Origin: Synergistaceae bacterium
Lineage (GTDB): Bacteria > Synergistota > Synergistia > Synergistales > Aminobacteriaceae
Direction of reading: 5' to 3'
Length of the DNA stretch: 36,887 bases
Assembly (NCBI GenBank): GCA_009783355.1
Contig: WRHH01000024.1
Coordinates: 1-36,887, forward strand
The notes below the pieces were generated by a model that saw only the letters and a program-made list of their open reading frames with translations, was not told the DNA's origin and searched no databases. A program made the position numbers and the translations under genes. The stretch's first letter is position 1, and each line of letters opens with the position of its first letter. Positions 23,203-30,277 of this stretch are shown here, piece by piece.

Positions 23203-25001
23203 GCATCAATGCCGAGTTCTACGTTCTTTTCCGGCGTGGGGACGCCGTCCGAGTCCCAACCGCGTACTTTATAGTATTCATCCAGCATGACATAAAGTTC
23301 GGCGACCTTACCGGCAGCAGGGCCGCCGGGCAGTTTTTCACGCAAAAGCCGCGGCGGAAGCGTGTCTTTTTCAACTCCAGCGGCAATATTGAAATGCTTC
23401 TCAAGGTTCCATACGCGCTCGCCTTTAAGCAATATCTCGTCGTCCGTTTCGTCCGTGCCTACCGCTTCGCGGTACTGAGCGGCTATTTCCTGAAGCCCGA
23501 GGCCGAAAGTTGTGAACAGGCAAATCCCTGTTGAATCTATAAGCGCAGTGAGATCTTGGAACAGTTTCAGCAAACCTGCCTTGCCTTCAGTCACGAATGG
23601 ATCGACTTTTATTGGCACGCCAAGAATCTCAGGCGACGTCAAATAGCCGCGCACATGACAAGCGCCGCGGTTTGACGTCGCGTACTCAAGAGCCATGCCT
23701 TGAATGGCGCGTCCGTCATAAGCGGGCATTTCCTGCTTCTTTACGCTCATTGAGAGTTCGGGATGTCCGTATTTTTCAGCTAAACGATACGAGCCCAGCG
23801 CAAGTATTTTTCCGAAGCCCTCAAACCTGCCTACTGCTTCGGTAAGCTTTACTATAGCGTGAGGGTCACCGAAGCGCAGTGGAAATCCTATATCCGACTC
23901 GGGTATGGCGCCCATTTCGTACAGTTCCATTGCGCAAGCTATAGTTGCCCCCATGGTTATGGGGTCGATACCGTGTTCGTTGCACAAGAAATTAGCCTTG
24001 CATATAGCCGCAAGATCGGACACGCCGCAGTCCGCGCCGTATGCCCATCCAGCTTCGTACTCGGGACCTTCGCCGGAACTCTTAAAAGGGCCGTCAGGCA
24101 CGCGGGTAACGCGCGCGCAGTCGATGGAACAAGCGAAACAACCTTTATTTTTCACAAGATATTTTTCCGCTAATGACTCTCCTCCGGTTTCGTTTGCTTC
24201 GGGGAAATATGCGCCGTCGCGCCAGTTACGGGTGGGAAGAGCTCCGCTTTCGTTGATAATGTTGACTAAAACTTGGGTGCCAAGCGCAGCAAGCCCAGAG
24301 CCTCCGACAGGATGGGCTTTGAGCGTTTTACGAGCGTTCGTGAGGGCGTCAAGGAATTTTTCAGGCCGCGCTACGGTAACCGCTCCTGTTCCGCGAACTG
24401 CCACAGCCTTAAGCTTTTTAGAGCCCATGACGGCGCCAAGCCCTCCGCGGCCAGCTGCGCGGTGCTTATCGTTTAGCACTCCGCTGAACAGGCATCCATT
24501 CTCAGCGGGAACCCCAATGCAGGAGATTTTGAAAGACGAGCCGCATTCTTCCTTCAGAAGATCGGTAGTCTCAAAGACACTTTTTCCCCAAAGCGCTGAC
24601 GCGTCCCGAAGTTCTACCACGTCGTCCTTTATGTACAAATAGACAGGCGATTCACTGGCGTTCTCGAAGATTATTCCGTCGTATCCGGCGTATTTAAGCT
24701 CCGGGCCGAAATAGCCGCCCGAGTTGGCTGCGCCTATTGTTCCTGTCAGCGGAGATTTTGCCACGACCTCGAACCTTCCTCCTGACGTAGCCGCCGTACC
24801 CGTAAGGGGACCGGTCATATATATAAGCTTGTTACCGGCTGACAGCGGTTCGACTTTCGGATCCACTTCATCGCAGAAATATTTTGTACCAAGTCCCCGC
24901 GCGCCGACATAATCGTGGGCATCCTTAATGTTGAGAGGCTCTTTTACTACTGTTTTTGCCGCGAGATCAACCCTTAATATTGTTCCTACCCAGGCATTCA
25001 T
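23199..25001 (-). CDS. Aldehyde:ferredoxin oxidoreductase family catalytic subunit (WOR/AOR type)
   Basis: A 600-residue tungsten pterin enzyme. The [4Fe-4S] ligands are C288, C291 and C295 ([11 protein letters not shown]) with C494 ([12 protein letters not shown]), the classical AOR arrangement. Pterin-contact segments [31 protein letters not shown] and [17 protein letters not shown] are complete. E311-E316 (EGPEYE) and H449 (GACHVRGY) stand where catalytic residues lie in archaeal AOR. It oxidises aldehydes to acids. Neighbours suggest electrons go through a four-cluster polyferredoxin to a NuoEF-like bifurcating core (NAD and ferredoxin), as in the WOR-Bfu complexes of Acetomicrobium-like bacteria. 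The ATG overlaps the ferredoxin stop (ATGA) with GGAGGAG upstream. Aldehyde specificity is unknown. Confidence 0.93.
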   Translation of the reverse strand: MNAWVGTILRVDLAAKTVVKEPLNIKDAHDYVGARGLGTKYFCDEVDPKVEPLSAGNKLIYMTGPLTGTAATSGGRFEVVAKSPLTGTIGAANSGGYFGPELKYAGYDGIIFENASESPVYLYIKDDVVELRDASALWGKSVFETTDLLKEECGSSFKISCIGVPAENGCLFSGVLNDKHRAAGRGGLGAVMGSKKLKAVAVRGTGAVTVARPEKFLDALTNARKTLKAHPVGGSGLAALGTQVLVNIINESGALPTRNWRDGAYFPEANETGGESLAEKYLVKNKGCFACSIDCARVTRVPDGPFKSSGEGPEYEAGWAYGADCGVSDLAAICKANFLCNEHGIDPITMGATIACAMELYEMGAIPESDIGFPLRFGDPHAIVKLTEAVGRFEGFGKILALGSYRLAEKYGHPELSMSVKKQEMPAYDGRAIQGMALEYATSNRGACHVRGYLTSPEILGVPIKVDPFVTEGKAGLLKLFQDLTALIDSTGICLFTTFGLGLQEIAAQYREAVGTDETDDEILLKGERVWNLEKHFNIAAGVEKDTLPPRLLREKLPGGPAAGKVAELYVMLDEYYKVRGWDSDGVPTPEKNVELGIDA

Positions 25002-25477
25002 GATAACTCCTCCTGTCCAAATACATCTTTAAAGTGCTCTGCCACTGCTTTTTTACGGTCTGGGCTCTCAGTGGGGTCAACGAACTGAATGGCGCCGGAT
25101 GGGCAAAACTCCGCACACTTCGGGGAACCTCCGCAAAGGTCGCACTTGAAGACCTTTTTTGTGGCAGGCGAAAAACTTATGTTACCTAACGGACAAGCGC
25201 TTACGCACATTTTGCAGACGATGCACTTATCCTTATTTATAACGACAGCTCCCTGTCCGTCGCGGGAGATTGCCTCCACAGGACAGACTTTGAGGCAACA
25301 GGCTTCTTCGCACTGCATACACATTATTGGCGCCGAAGTCATGGCTGCTTCGTAATCAAAGACAGTCACCGAAGAAAGACTAGGGATGAACTTTTTTGTG
25401 TGCTCAAAGGAGCACATAAGTTCACAGGTTCGGCACGATACGCATTTTTCAGGCTTAATGATGAATTGCTTACTCAT
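24998..25477 (-). CDS. Four-cluster polyferredoxin subunit (WorS/AorA-like)
   Basis: A 159-residue protein with four [4Fe-4S] motifs: Cys 12, 15, 18, 22; 53, 56, 60 or 61, 65; 85, 88, 91, 95; and 112, 115, 121, 125. This is the pattern of DMSO-reductase-type and AOR-associated electron-transfer subunits. It is the first gene of the operon, coupled to the AOR gene by an ATGA overlap, and would carry electrons from the tungsten site to the NuoE/NuoF/NuoG-like proteins. The last ~25 residues are charged and cluster-free. The start ATG has GGGGA eight bases upstream. Confidence 0.9.
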   Translation of the reverse strand: MSKQFIIKPEKCVSCRTCELMCSFEHTKKFIPSLSSVTVFDYEAAMTSAPIMCMQCEEACCLKVCPVEAISRDGQGAVVINKDKCIVCKMCVSACPLGNISFSPATKKVFKCDLCGGSPKCAEFCPSGAIQFVDPTESPDRKKAVAEHFKDVFGQEELS

Positions 25478-25584
25478 AATTTATCCCCGCATAAGAATTC
25501 ACGTGGGAATACACCACCTTTCAATATTTTGAATCGGCAAATATGAAAACACAACAGCTTTAATTCCAACACTGCTCTGATAAT

Positions 25585-25590
25585 ATTATA
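25585..25590 (-). promoter_or_regulatory. -10 box of the AOR operon
   Basis: A perfect TATAAT on the minus strand, embedded in the 10-bp palindrome ATAATATTAT at 25581-25590. The -35 is poor, which fits an activated or repressed promoter. The dyad could be a binding site for the divergently encoded Rrf2 protein. Confidence 0.45.
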
Positions 25591-25743
25591 ACTTAAGCCT
25601 CTGGGAAATTACAGCAAGTTAATTGTCGTAAATTCTGAGTGATTACATCCGATAATAATGAAGAAACAAAATGATGACTTAGGTGCGATGTTATATTTTA
25701 CGAAATAAGTATTCTATTCATTTTGTTTTATTAGTGAAAAATA

Positions 25744-25774
25744 TTGACAAAATCAGTCCATTATGTGATAGAAT
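25744..25774 (+). promoter_or_regulatory. Promoter of the rrf2 gene
   Basis: A perfect TTGACA (25744-25749) and TAGAAT (25769-25774) are separated by 19 bp, longer than the 17-bp optimum, just before the rrf2 ribosome-binding site. A long spacer over an operator is common where an Rrf2 regulator controls its own gene. Confidence 0.55.
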
Positions 25775-25797
25775 TGTGCCATGAAAGGAGATACAAA

Positions 25798-26193
25798 ATG
25801 TTTTTAACCAGAGAGTGCGATTATGCGATTCGAGTGGTACGGGACCTTGCGAATCAAGAAATGAAACCCGTAAAAACTATTTGCGAACGTGAGCAAATTC
25901 CACATCCATTTGCTTATAAAATTTTAAAAAAACTTGAGCACGCTGGTATTGTCAATTCTTTTCGCGGTGCAGTTGGAGGTTATCAGCTTGCGAAGGAACC
26001 GAAAAATATAACTCTATTCGATATTGTCAGCGCCGTAGACGATAAATTATTATTAAATGAATGTTTACAGGATGGGTATGTGTGCGCGCGTTATGTAAAC
26101 GGGAAATTCTGCAGCGTTCACCGGGAACTTACGCGTATTCAGAAAGTTCTTGAAAAATCTCTCTCTGAAAAGACTTTGGAAGACATTATGTAA
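25798..26193 (+). CDS. Rrf2-family transcriptional regulator with three conserved cysteines
   Basis: 131 residues from the ATG at 25798 (MFLTRECDYAIRVV), which has AAAGGAG seven bases upstream. A TTG 54 bases earlier overlaps the -35 box and is rejected. The winged helix (IPHPFAYKILKKLEHAGIV, RGAVGGYQLAK) is followed by C89, C96 and C105, the three-cysteine pattern that in IscR, NsrR and RsrR holds an Fe-S cluster. It would sense iron-sulfur status, redox or NO. It is divergent from the AOR operon, which is rich in Fe-S proteins and is its most likely target besides its own promoter. Confidence 0.88.
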   Translation: MFLTRECDYAIRVVRDLANQEMKPVKTICEREQIPHPFAYKILKKLEHAGIVNSFRGAVGGYQLAKEPKNITLFDIVSAVDDKLLLNECLQDGYVCARYVNGKFCSVHRELTRIQKVLEKSLSEKTLEDIM

Positions 26194-26207
26194 GAATTAA
26201 TAATAAA

Positions 26208-26552
26208 TCACAGCGACTGCCACAACGCTGATATGGGTACGGCGTAAGCGCTGTCGCTAAATGGCGAAACGGCGCCGCCCGTGTAGAGCACTACCCTAAT
26301 GAAAGGCTTGTCAAGTTCCATGTTGTTTTTGAACCACTTTAGATGTTTAAAATCTTCGCTTTTAACGGTACGACCTGTTTTTACCTCAATTCCAAAGACA
26401 CATTCCAGGGTTTTCACAATCAAATCTATTTTCCTTTGCTTGGCGTCCCGATAGTGAAATATTTCCCATTGCCGATGGAGATCGGTAATAGCGGCAATCT
26501 GGTTATAAACGAAAGTTTCGATAAGCTTACCGGATTTGTCATTGTCGTCCAT
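26208..26552 (-). pseudogene. DUF4143-type ATPase, C-terminal fragment
   Basis: Only the last ~115 residues of a ~400-residue AAA ATPase of the DUF4143 type remain: DKSGKLIETFVYNQIAA, HYRDAKQRKIDLIVKT, VFGIEVKTGRTVKSEDFKHL and FIRVVLYTGG. The D..EVK pattern is the nuclease-like C-domain of this family. Walker A/B regions are absent upstream, where the DNA instead encodes an unrelated short frame (26566-26721). It is therefore a remnant; a possible start is the ATG at 26552. Expression is doubtful. Confidence 0.72.
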
Positions 26553-26565
26553 GATTTTATCACGT

Positions 26566-26721
26566 TCATAATTTAATAATATTTGTGGGTTTTTTCTTTC
26601 GTTCAATCTCACTCTGCTTCGTGTAGGAAATGTTGGATATCTCCGCCTCTGGGAATAGGAAATCCAGACGATCACTGGTGATTGAAAGAATCACGGTTCC
26701 AGATTGTATAAATTTTTTCAT
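26566..26721 (-). CDS. Small hypothetical protein, 51 residues
   Basis: An ATG at 26719-26721 opens a 51-codon frame ending at TGA 26566-26568. It reads MKKFIQSGTVILSITSDRLD, then a segment with FLFPEAEISNIS and a basic KQSEIERKKKP tail. It has a coding-like mix of residues and lies directly before the DUF4143 fragment on the same strand. No ribosome-binding site is evident and I do not recognise a family. It may be a genuine small protein or the fused C-terminus of a lost gene. Confidence 0.35.
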   Translation of the reverse strand: MKKFIQSGTVILSITSDRLDFLFPEAEISNISYTKQSEIERKKKPTNIIKL

Positions 26722-26895
26722 AATATATTCAAAGCAAATCGCAGGATGTGATAAAATAAAATTGTATAAGCGTTTTCAAACACGAGCCTCAGCAACTGCG
26801 GTAAACATTATTATCAGAATTATCAAACGTAGATAGGCAAGTGCTAGTAAATGGCATTTGAGGCGCAGTTTAATGACGATAGGAAGTGTACTGTG

Positions 26896-27156
26896 ATGGA
26901 AAAAACGAGAGAGAATGCCCGGTTGGAAGCGCAAGGAATGGATGTGGACGAACTGAACTTTGCGGTTTTTTGCGTCGAAAATATTGCAGAACACCTGAAT
27001 CTGAACGGTAGCGAAGTATATAGGCTGCTCTCCGAAGATAGCGATATTCTTGATGGTTATGTCATACCAAATTATGATGCACTTCATACTCAAGATAAGG
27101 AATATATCGTGAATGACATAATTGAGTATATGTGCGAAAAAGGACTTATAAAGTGA
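26896..27156 (+). CDS. DUF3791 family protein, likely antitoxin-side partner
   Basis: 86 residues from the ATG at 26896, which follows AGGAAG at nine bases. The core FAVFCVENIAEHLNLNGSEV with YRLLSEDSDILDGYVIPNYD, LHTQDKEYIVNDII is typical of DUF3791, a small helical family usually found directly upstream of DUF3990. The stop overlaps the next gene's GTG start (GTGA). The function of DUF3791 is unknown. Position and size suggest an antitoxin. Confidence 0.75.
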   Translation: MEKTRENARLEAQGMDVDELNFAVFCVENIAEHLNLNGSEVYRLLSEDSDILDGYVIPNYDALHTQDKEYIVNDIIEYMCEKGLIK

Positions 27157-27632
27157 TTTTATATCACGGCTCCTACGTATCCATAGAAAAACCTGATATT
27201 TCTTATTCCCGCAACAATGTTGACTTCGGCAGAGGATTCTACACTACGCCACTTCGGGAACAGGCAATCAGCTGGGCTGCTAGATTCAAACACAGGAAAA
27301 AACAAAGCGTCGTTTCGACCTACGAGCTTAATGACGTAGCAATGAGAAAGAACGCATCCATTATTGAATTTGACGTATATTCTGAAGAATGGCTTGAATT
27401 TATAATTTCATGCAGACGCAGTAAAAACATTGGTACGTTTGATGTAGTAATAGGCGGCGTTGCAAACGACAAAGTATTCGATACAATTGAAGCGTTTATT
27501 AATGGATTTTATGATAAAACACAGGCTATTCAACGCTTAAAATACGAAAAGCCCAACTTGCAGTATTGTTTCAGAAGTCAATCTGTGATAGATGCTTATT
27601 TGAAATATATCGCAAACGAGGTGTTAAAGTGA
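27153..27632 (+). CDS. DUF3990 family protein, ADP-ribosyltransferase-like putative toxin
   Basis: 159 residues from the GTG at 27153 (read as MILYHGSYVSIEKPDISY), with AAGGA eight bases upstream. The N-terminal YHGS, the NNVDFGRGFYTT motif and the following QAISWAARF helix resemble the NAD-binding half of ART-fold toxins, and this is the usual DUF3990 signature. It lies between two DUF3791-like genes with GTGA overlaps at both ends, so the three proteins are stoichiometrically coupled. A modifying toxin is inferred. No target is known to me. Confidence 0.77.
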   Translation: MILYHGSYVSIEKPDISYSRNNVDFGRGFYTTPLREQAISWAARFKHRKKQSVVSTYELNDVAMRKNASIIEFDVYSEEWLEFIISCRRSKNIGTFDVVIGGVANDKVFDTIEAFINGFYDKTQAIQRLKYEKPNLQYCFRSQSVIDAYLKYIANEVLK

Positions 27633-27838
27633 TTGCCAATAAATATCTTTTGCAACATAAATATATAAGGGTGATTGAAAACTTTACCGGGCGAACCGGG
27701 CTTTCGCTGAGAGAATCAATGGATTTGTTCTATAAATCCTTTACTTATACAGAAATGAGCAAAGGAATTTCCGATATGCATTGTCGCAGCGACGAATATC
27801 TGGCAGAGGAACTGTGTCATGAAATGAACGGCGAATGA
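27629..27838 (+). CDS. Small DUF3791-like partner downstream of the DUF3990 gene
   Basis: 69 residues from the GTG at 27629, which overlaps the DUF3990 stop. It reads MIANKYLLQHKYIRVIENFT, then GLSLRESMDLFYKSFTYTEM and DMHCRSDEYLAEELCHEMN. The helix pattern resembles the C-terminal half of DUF3791-type proteins (residues involved in F/Y-K-S-x-x-Y and YLA-x-E). It is the third member of the coupled operon and a second antitoxin candidate. There is no independent ribosome-binding site of note. Confidence 0.65.
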   Translation: MIANKYLLQHKYIRVIENFTGRTGLSLRESMDLFYKSFTYTEMSKGISDMHCRSDEYLAEELCHEMNGE

Positions 27839-27961
27839 AGCTACGGGGATCTGGGAAAAACAGCATTAAATCCAAATTGCTATGGCGACTCAACCGGGAG
27901 TTCTCCTCCGGGAGAGTCGCTCCAGTATTCAATTAGGTCAGTTTCAATATCAAATCTAATT

Positions 27962-28147
27962 CTACTTCCTGTCTTTTATCAAAGCTTCATAACTCCTATC
28001 ATACTTAGCTTCAGCAGACGCGGAAAAGAAGCAGGCCGGGAATTCTCCGCTCCTGCGGTGCATCGACACGCACTCACAACATTTTCCATGCTTGGAACAA
28101 TTATATGTACATGGGCAAGTATCTTTTTTCATATTTTCACACTGCAA
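27962..28147 (-). CDS. Small Cys-rich protein (DUF6485-like)
   Basis: 61 residues starting at a TTG with AGGAGG ten bases upstream; an ATG five codons later has no ribosome-binding site. It is dominated by CPCTYNCSKHGKCCECVSMH and the GEFPACFF segment, which looks like a metal- or Fe-S-binding knuckle. Proteins of this kind are widespread in anaerobes and annotated as DUF6485 (from memory). The function is unknown. It is a single gene with no operon partner. Confidence 0.6.
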   Translation of the reverse strand: MQCENMKKDTCPCTYNCSKHGKCCECVSMHRRSGEFPACFFSASAEAKYDRSYEALIKDRK

Positions 28148-28216
28148 TTTGAATACTCCTCCTGAAAGAACATCTTCGTTTTAGTATGTGCTTTTGATTT
28201 TGTTTTTAGCTCCACA

Positions 28217-28251
28217 CTCCTAACTCCTAACTTCACACTGCTTTTTGAACT
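28217..28251. repeat. Short heptamer repeat at the 3' end of mtaD
   Basis: Two CTCCTAA heptamers (28217-28230) are followed by CTTCACAC and a second CTTCACA that abuts the mtaD stop codon. The inverted form, GTGTGAAG then GTTAGGA units, stands upstream of mtaD at 29623-29668, so the gene is bracketed by inverted copies. Confidence 0.65.
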
Positions 28252-29550
28252 TCACACTTCCAACAGTTTATCTCTAGCCGCCCTTGCCGCTTCAATTATT
28301 TTCGCTTTGTCGCACGCCGGGTAATTGCCATTTTTATAGATCCATTTGCCCGCAACCATCGTACCTTCGACGTCCTCCGAGCACCCCGCGTATACTATAA
28401 AACACGCCAGATTGCCCTCGTTTACTCCCACATAATGCGGCGCGTCCAGGTCAACAAGCACGAGGTCGGCCACCCAGCCTTCGCGCAGCATCCCCTTATT
28501 TGTGAAGCCAAGGGAAAGAGCTCCTTCATAAGTCGCCATTCTAAGTACATCGGAAGCTTTCCCCAAAAGCGGGTCACGGAAAACTCCCTTCTGCGTCAAT
28601 GCAGCGCTGCGCATCTCCTGCCACATATCGAGGCGGTTGTTGCTGGAAGCCCCGTCAGTGCCGAGAGAGACGGCAACTCCTGCGTCAAGCCATTTATCCA
28701 ATGGGAAAATACCGCTGCCAAGCTTAAGATTACTGCCCGGGCAATGCGCAATAGTCACATTTGAAAAATCAAGCCTATTATCATTTGCTGGAAGCGCCCA
28801 TTCGGGATTCATCCAGACTCCATGCGCAAACAGAACATGAGTTAATTCAAGCATTCCGGAATCCTTGAGCCAATCCTCCGTGGACATTTTAAGCTCATCT
28901 TTGAAGTAGCCAACTTCCCACTCAGTTTCAAGGAGATGGATGTGAAGCCCCATATTCCTTTCTTTCGCTATTGAGACTATTTTCTTAAGGTAATCAAGAG
29001 GAACGGTGTATGGAGCGTGAGGGCCAAGCTGAACGGTTATCAGCCCTTCCCGACCGTGCCATTTTTCGGCAAGCGCAAGCCCCTCCTCAAGCCGCTTGTC
29101 ATCGTTCATCATAAGCCCGCGGCACAAGCCCGCCCGTATTCCCATTGAAACAGCCGCTTCAGCTACCTGCTCCATCTCAAAATACATATCGGCAAAACAA
29201 GTAGTACCCGTCCGCGCCATTTCAAGAAGGGCAAGTTCCGTTCCCGCATGGATAATTTGCGGCGTAAGCTTTGCTTCGACAGGCCATATTCTCTCCTTGA
29301 GCCACTCCATGAGCGGTAGCTCCTCACCTAACCCGCGAAGCAACGACATAGCCGCGTGAGTATGTCCGTTCACAAACCCCGGAAGAATGGCTTTCCTGCC
29401 GTTCCCCTCAACTACTTTGTCCGCCTGCGGACAAGGCGCGTCACTTTTCAAAATCGATTCTATCCGCCCTTTTGAGACAAGAACATGCCCCGAAAGCGCG
29501 CACTCCATTCCTCCGTCTAAAATCATTACATCCTTAAATAGAGTTGACAT
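28252..29550 (-). CDS. mtaD: 5-methylthioadenosine/S-adenosylhomocysteine deaminase
   Basis: A 432-residue amidohydrolase of the MtaD/SsnA-like group. Metal ligands are visible: H63 and H65 in GFVNGHTHAAM, the GPHAPYT histidine, the LHIHLLETEWEV histidine with its general-acid glutamate, and the SLGTDGASSNN aspartate. The C-terminal beta-sandwich closes with ADLVLVDLDAPHY. It deaminates S-adenosylhomocysteine, methylthioadenosine or 5'-deoxyadenosine to the inosine form in SAM salvage. Length is typical. It stands alone on the minus strand and is flanked by inverted heptamer repeats. Which adenosyl compound it prefers cannot be read from sequence. Confidence 0.9.
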   Translation of the reverse strand: MSTLFKDVMILDGGMECALSGHVLVSKGRIESILKSDAPCPQADKVVEGNGRKAILPGFVNGHTHAAMSLLRGLGEELPLMEWLKERIWPVEAKLTPQIIHAGTELALLEMARTGTTCFADMYFEMEQVAEAAVSMGIRAGLCRGLMMNDDKRLEEGLALAEKWHGREGLITVQLGPHAPYTVPLDYLKKIVSIAKERNMGLHIHLLETEWEVGYFKDELKMSTEDWLKDSGMLELTHVLFAHGVWMNPEWALPANDNRLDFSNVTIAHCPGSNLKLGSGIFPLDKWLDAGVAVSLGTDGASSNNRLDMWQEMRSAALTQKGVFRDPLLGKASDVLRMATYEGALSLGFTNKGMLREGWVADLVLVDLDAPHYVGVNEGNLACFIVYAGCSEDVEGTMVAGKWIYKNGNYPACDKAKIIEAARAARDKLLEV

Positions 29551-29622
29551 GTTTATTACCCTCTTCTATGTTATTTTTGGAGTTCAATTATTACACTTTC
29601 TTAAGTATTATAATTCAAAATG

Positions 29623-29835
29623 GTGTGAAGTTTGTTAGGAGTTAGAAGTTAGAAGTTAGAAGTTAGGATTTACCACTGTTCACTGTTCACTGTTTACTAT
29701 TCACTATTCACTATTCACTACTAACTTCTTACTCCTCAGAGATAGAAGTGATTAGTTGAGAGTTGGGGGGGTTGACTGAAGTATTCTGCTTTTGTCTTTT
29801 AACTCCTCACTACTAACTCCTAACTCCTAACTATT
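29623..29835. repeat. Cluster of three heptanucleotide arrays
   Basis: Array 1 (29634-29668) has five units of GTTAGGA/GTTAGAA. Array 2 (29678-29719) has six units of GTTCACT, GTTTACT or ATTCACT. Array 3 (29801-29835) has AACTCCT-type units, the complement of array 1. Arrays 1 and 3 could pair into a large stem with array 2 in the loop. The tract fills most of the 280 bp between mtaD and the thioesterase gene. No gene is seen in it. Confidence 0.8.
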
Positions 29836-30226
29836 TTCTCCTACTTACCTTTTCAGTGAACCGTTCAACATCAACTATCACACGTGTATGCTCACCGCTT
29901 CCGATTTCTCCGGCGTTATCGCTTGCTGTCACGGTAAACTCAATCTTGCGCCCTGAAATTTGCTTAATAGTTGCACTCGCCTCAATTTCTGCGCCAAGTG
30001 GGCTCGCAGCTTTATGCGATACATTGATTTCTGTCCCGACTGACGTTTCTCCAGGCTCCAGACAATCCTCAAGGCAAAGGCAAGCGGCGCACTCCATAAG
30101 CGCAATCATCATCGGAGTTGCGTACACTTTAAGGCTTCCGCTGCCAACCGCTTTTGCGGTATTGCTGTCGCTCACCGAGTCTCTTGCAGTTACGTTTTTA
30201 CCGAGAGTCAGTTTTGATTCAATCAT
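29831..30226 (-). CDS. FlK-like hotdog-fold thioesterase
   Basis: 131 residues from the ATG at 30226 (MIESKLTLGKN), which has AAAGGA nine bases upstream; earlier TTG and ATG codons overlap that site. The fold features are the substrate-proximal KVYATPMMIALMECAA segment, GETSVGTEINVSHKAASPLG and the closing GEHTRVIVDVERF. This is the pattern of fluoroacetyl-CoA thioesterase-like proteins, common in anaerobes with unknown acyl-CoA substrates. The active-site T-E-H triad has recognisable candidates: the ATPM threonine, E52 region and the SHKAASP histidine. The 3' end overlaps the last heptamer repeat. Confidence 0.8.
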   Translation of the reverse strand: MIESKLTLGKNVTARDSVSDSNTAKAVGSGSLKVYATPMMIALMECAACLCLEDCLEPGETSVGTEINVSHKAASPLGAEIEASATIKQISGRKIEFTVTASDNAGEIGSGEHTRVIVDVERFTEKVSRRK

Positions 30227-30277
30227 TATGTTCATTCCTTTCAACTGTTCTAACCCAATGTTCCAGTTAAATATGCT

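Larger units (their letters stand above)
25478..25797. other. Divergent regulatory region between the AOR operon and the rrf2 gene
   Basis: No gene is seen. The minus-strand AOR promoter lies at 25585-25590 and the plus-strand rrf2 promoter at 25744-25774, leaving about 110 bp of AOR leader RNA. I looked for a molybdenum/tungsten cofactor riboswitch fold in the leader and could not convincingly draw one. Confidence 0.55.

Noticed and set aside
25744..25797. N-terminal extension of the Rrf2 protein from a TTG
   Set aside because: The TTG is the first part of the TTGACA -35 box, and the ATG at 25798 has a proper ribosome-binding site and the family's usual N-terminus.
29634..29719. CRISPR array
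   Set aside because: The units are 7 bp without unique spacers, and no cas gene is present.
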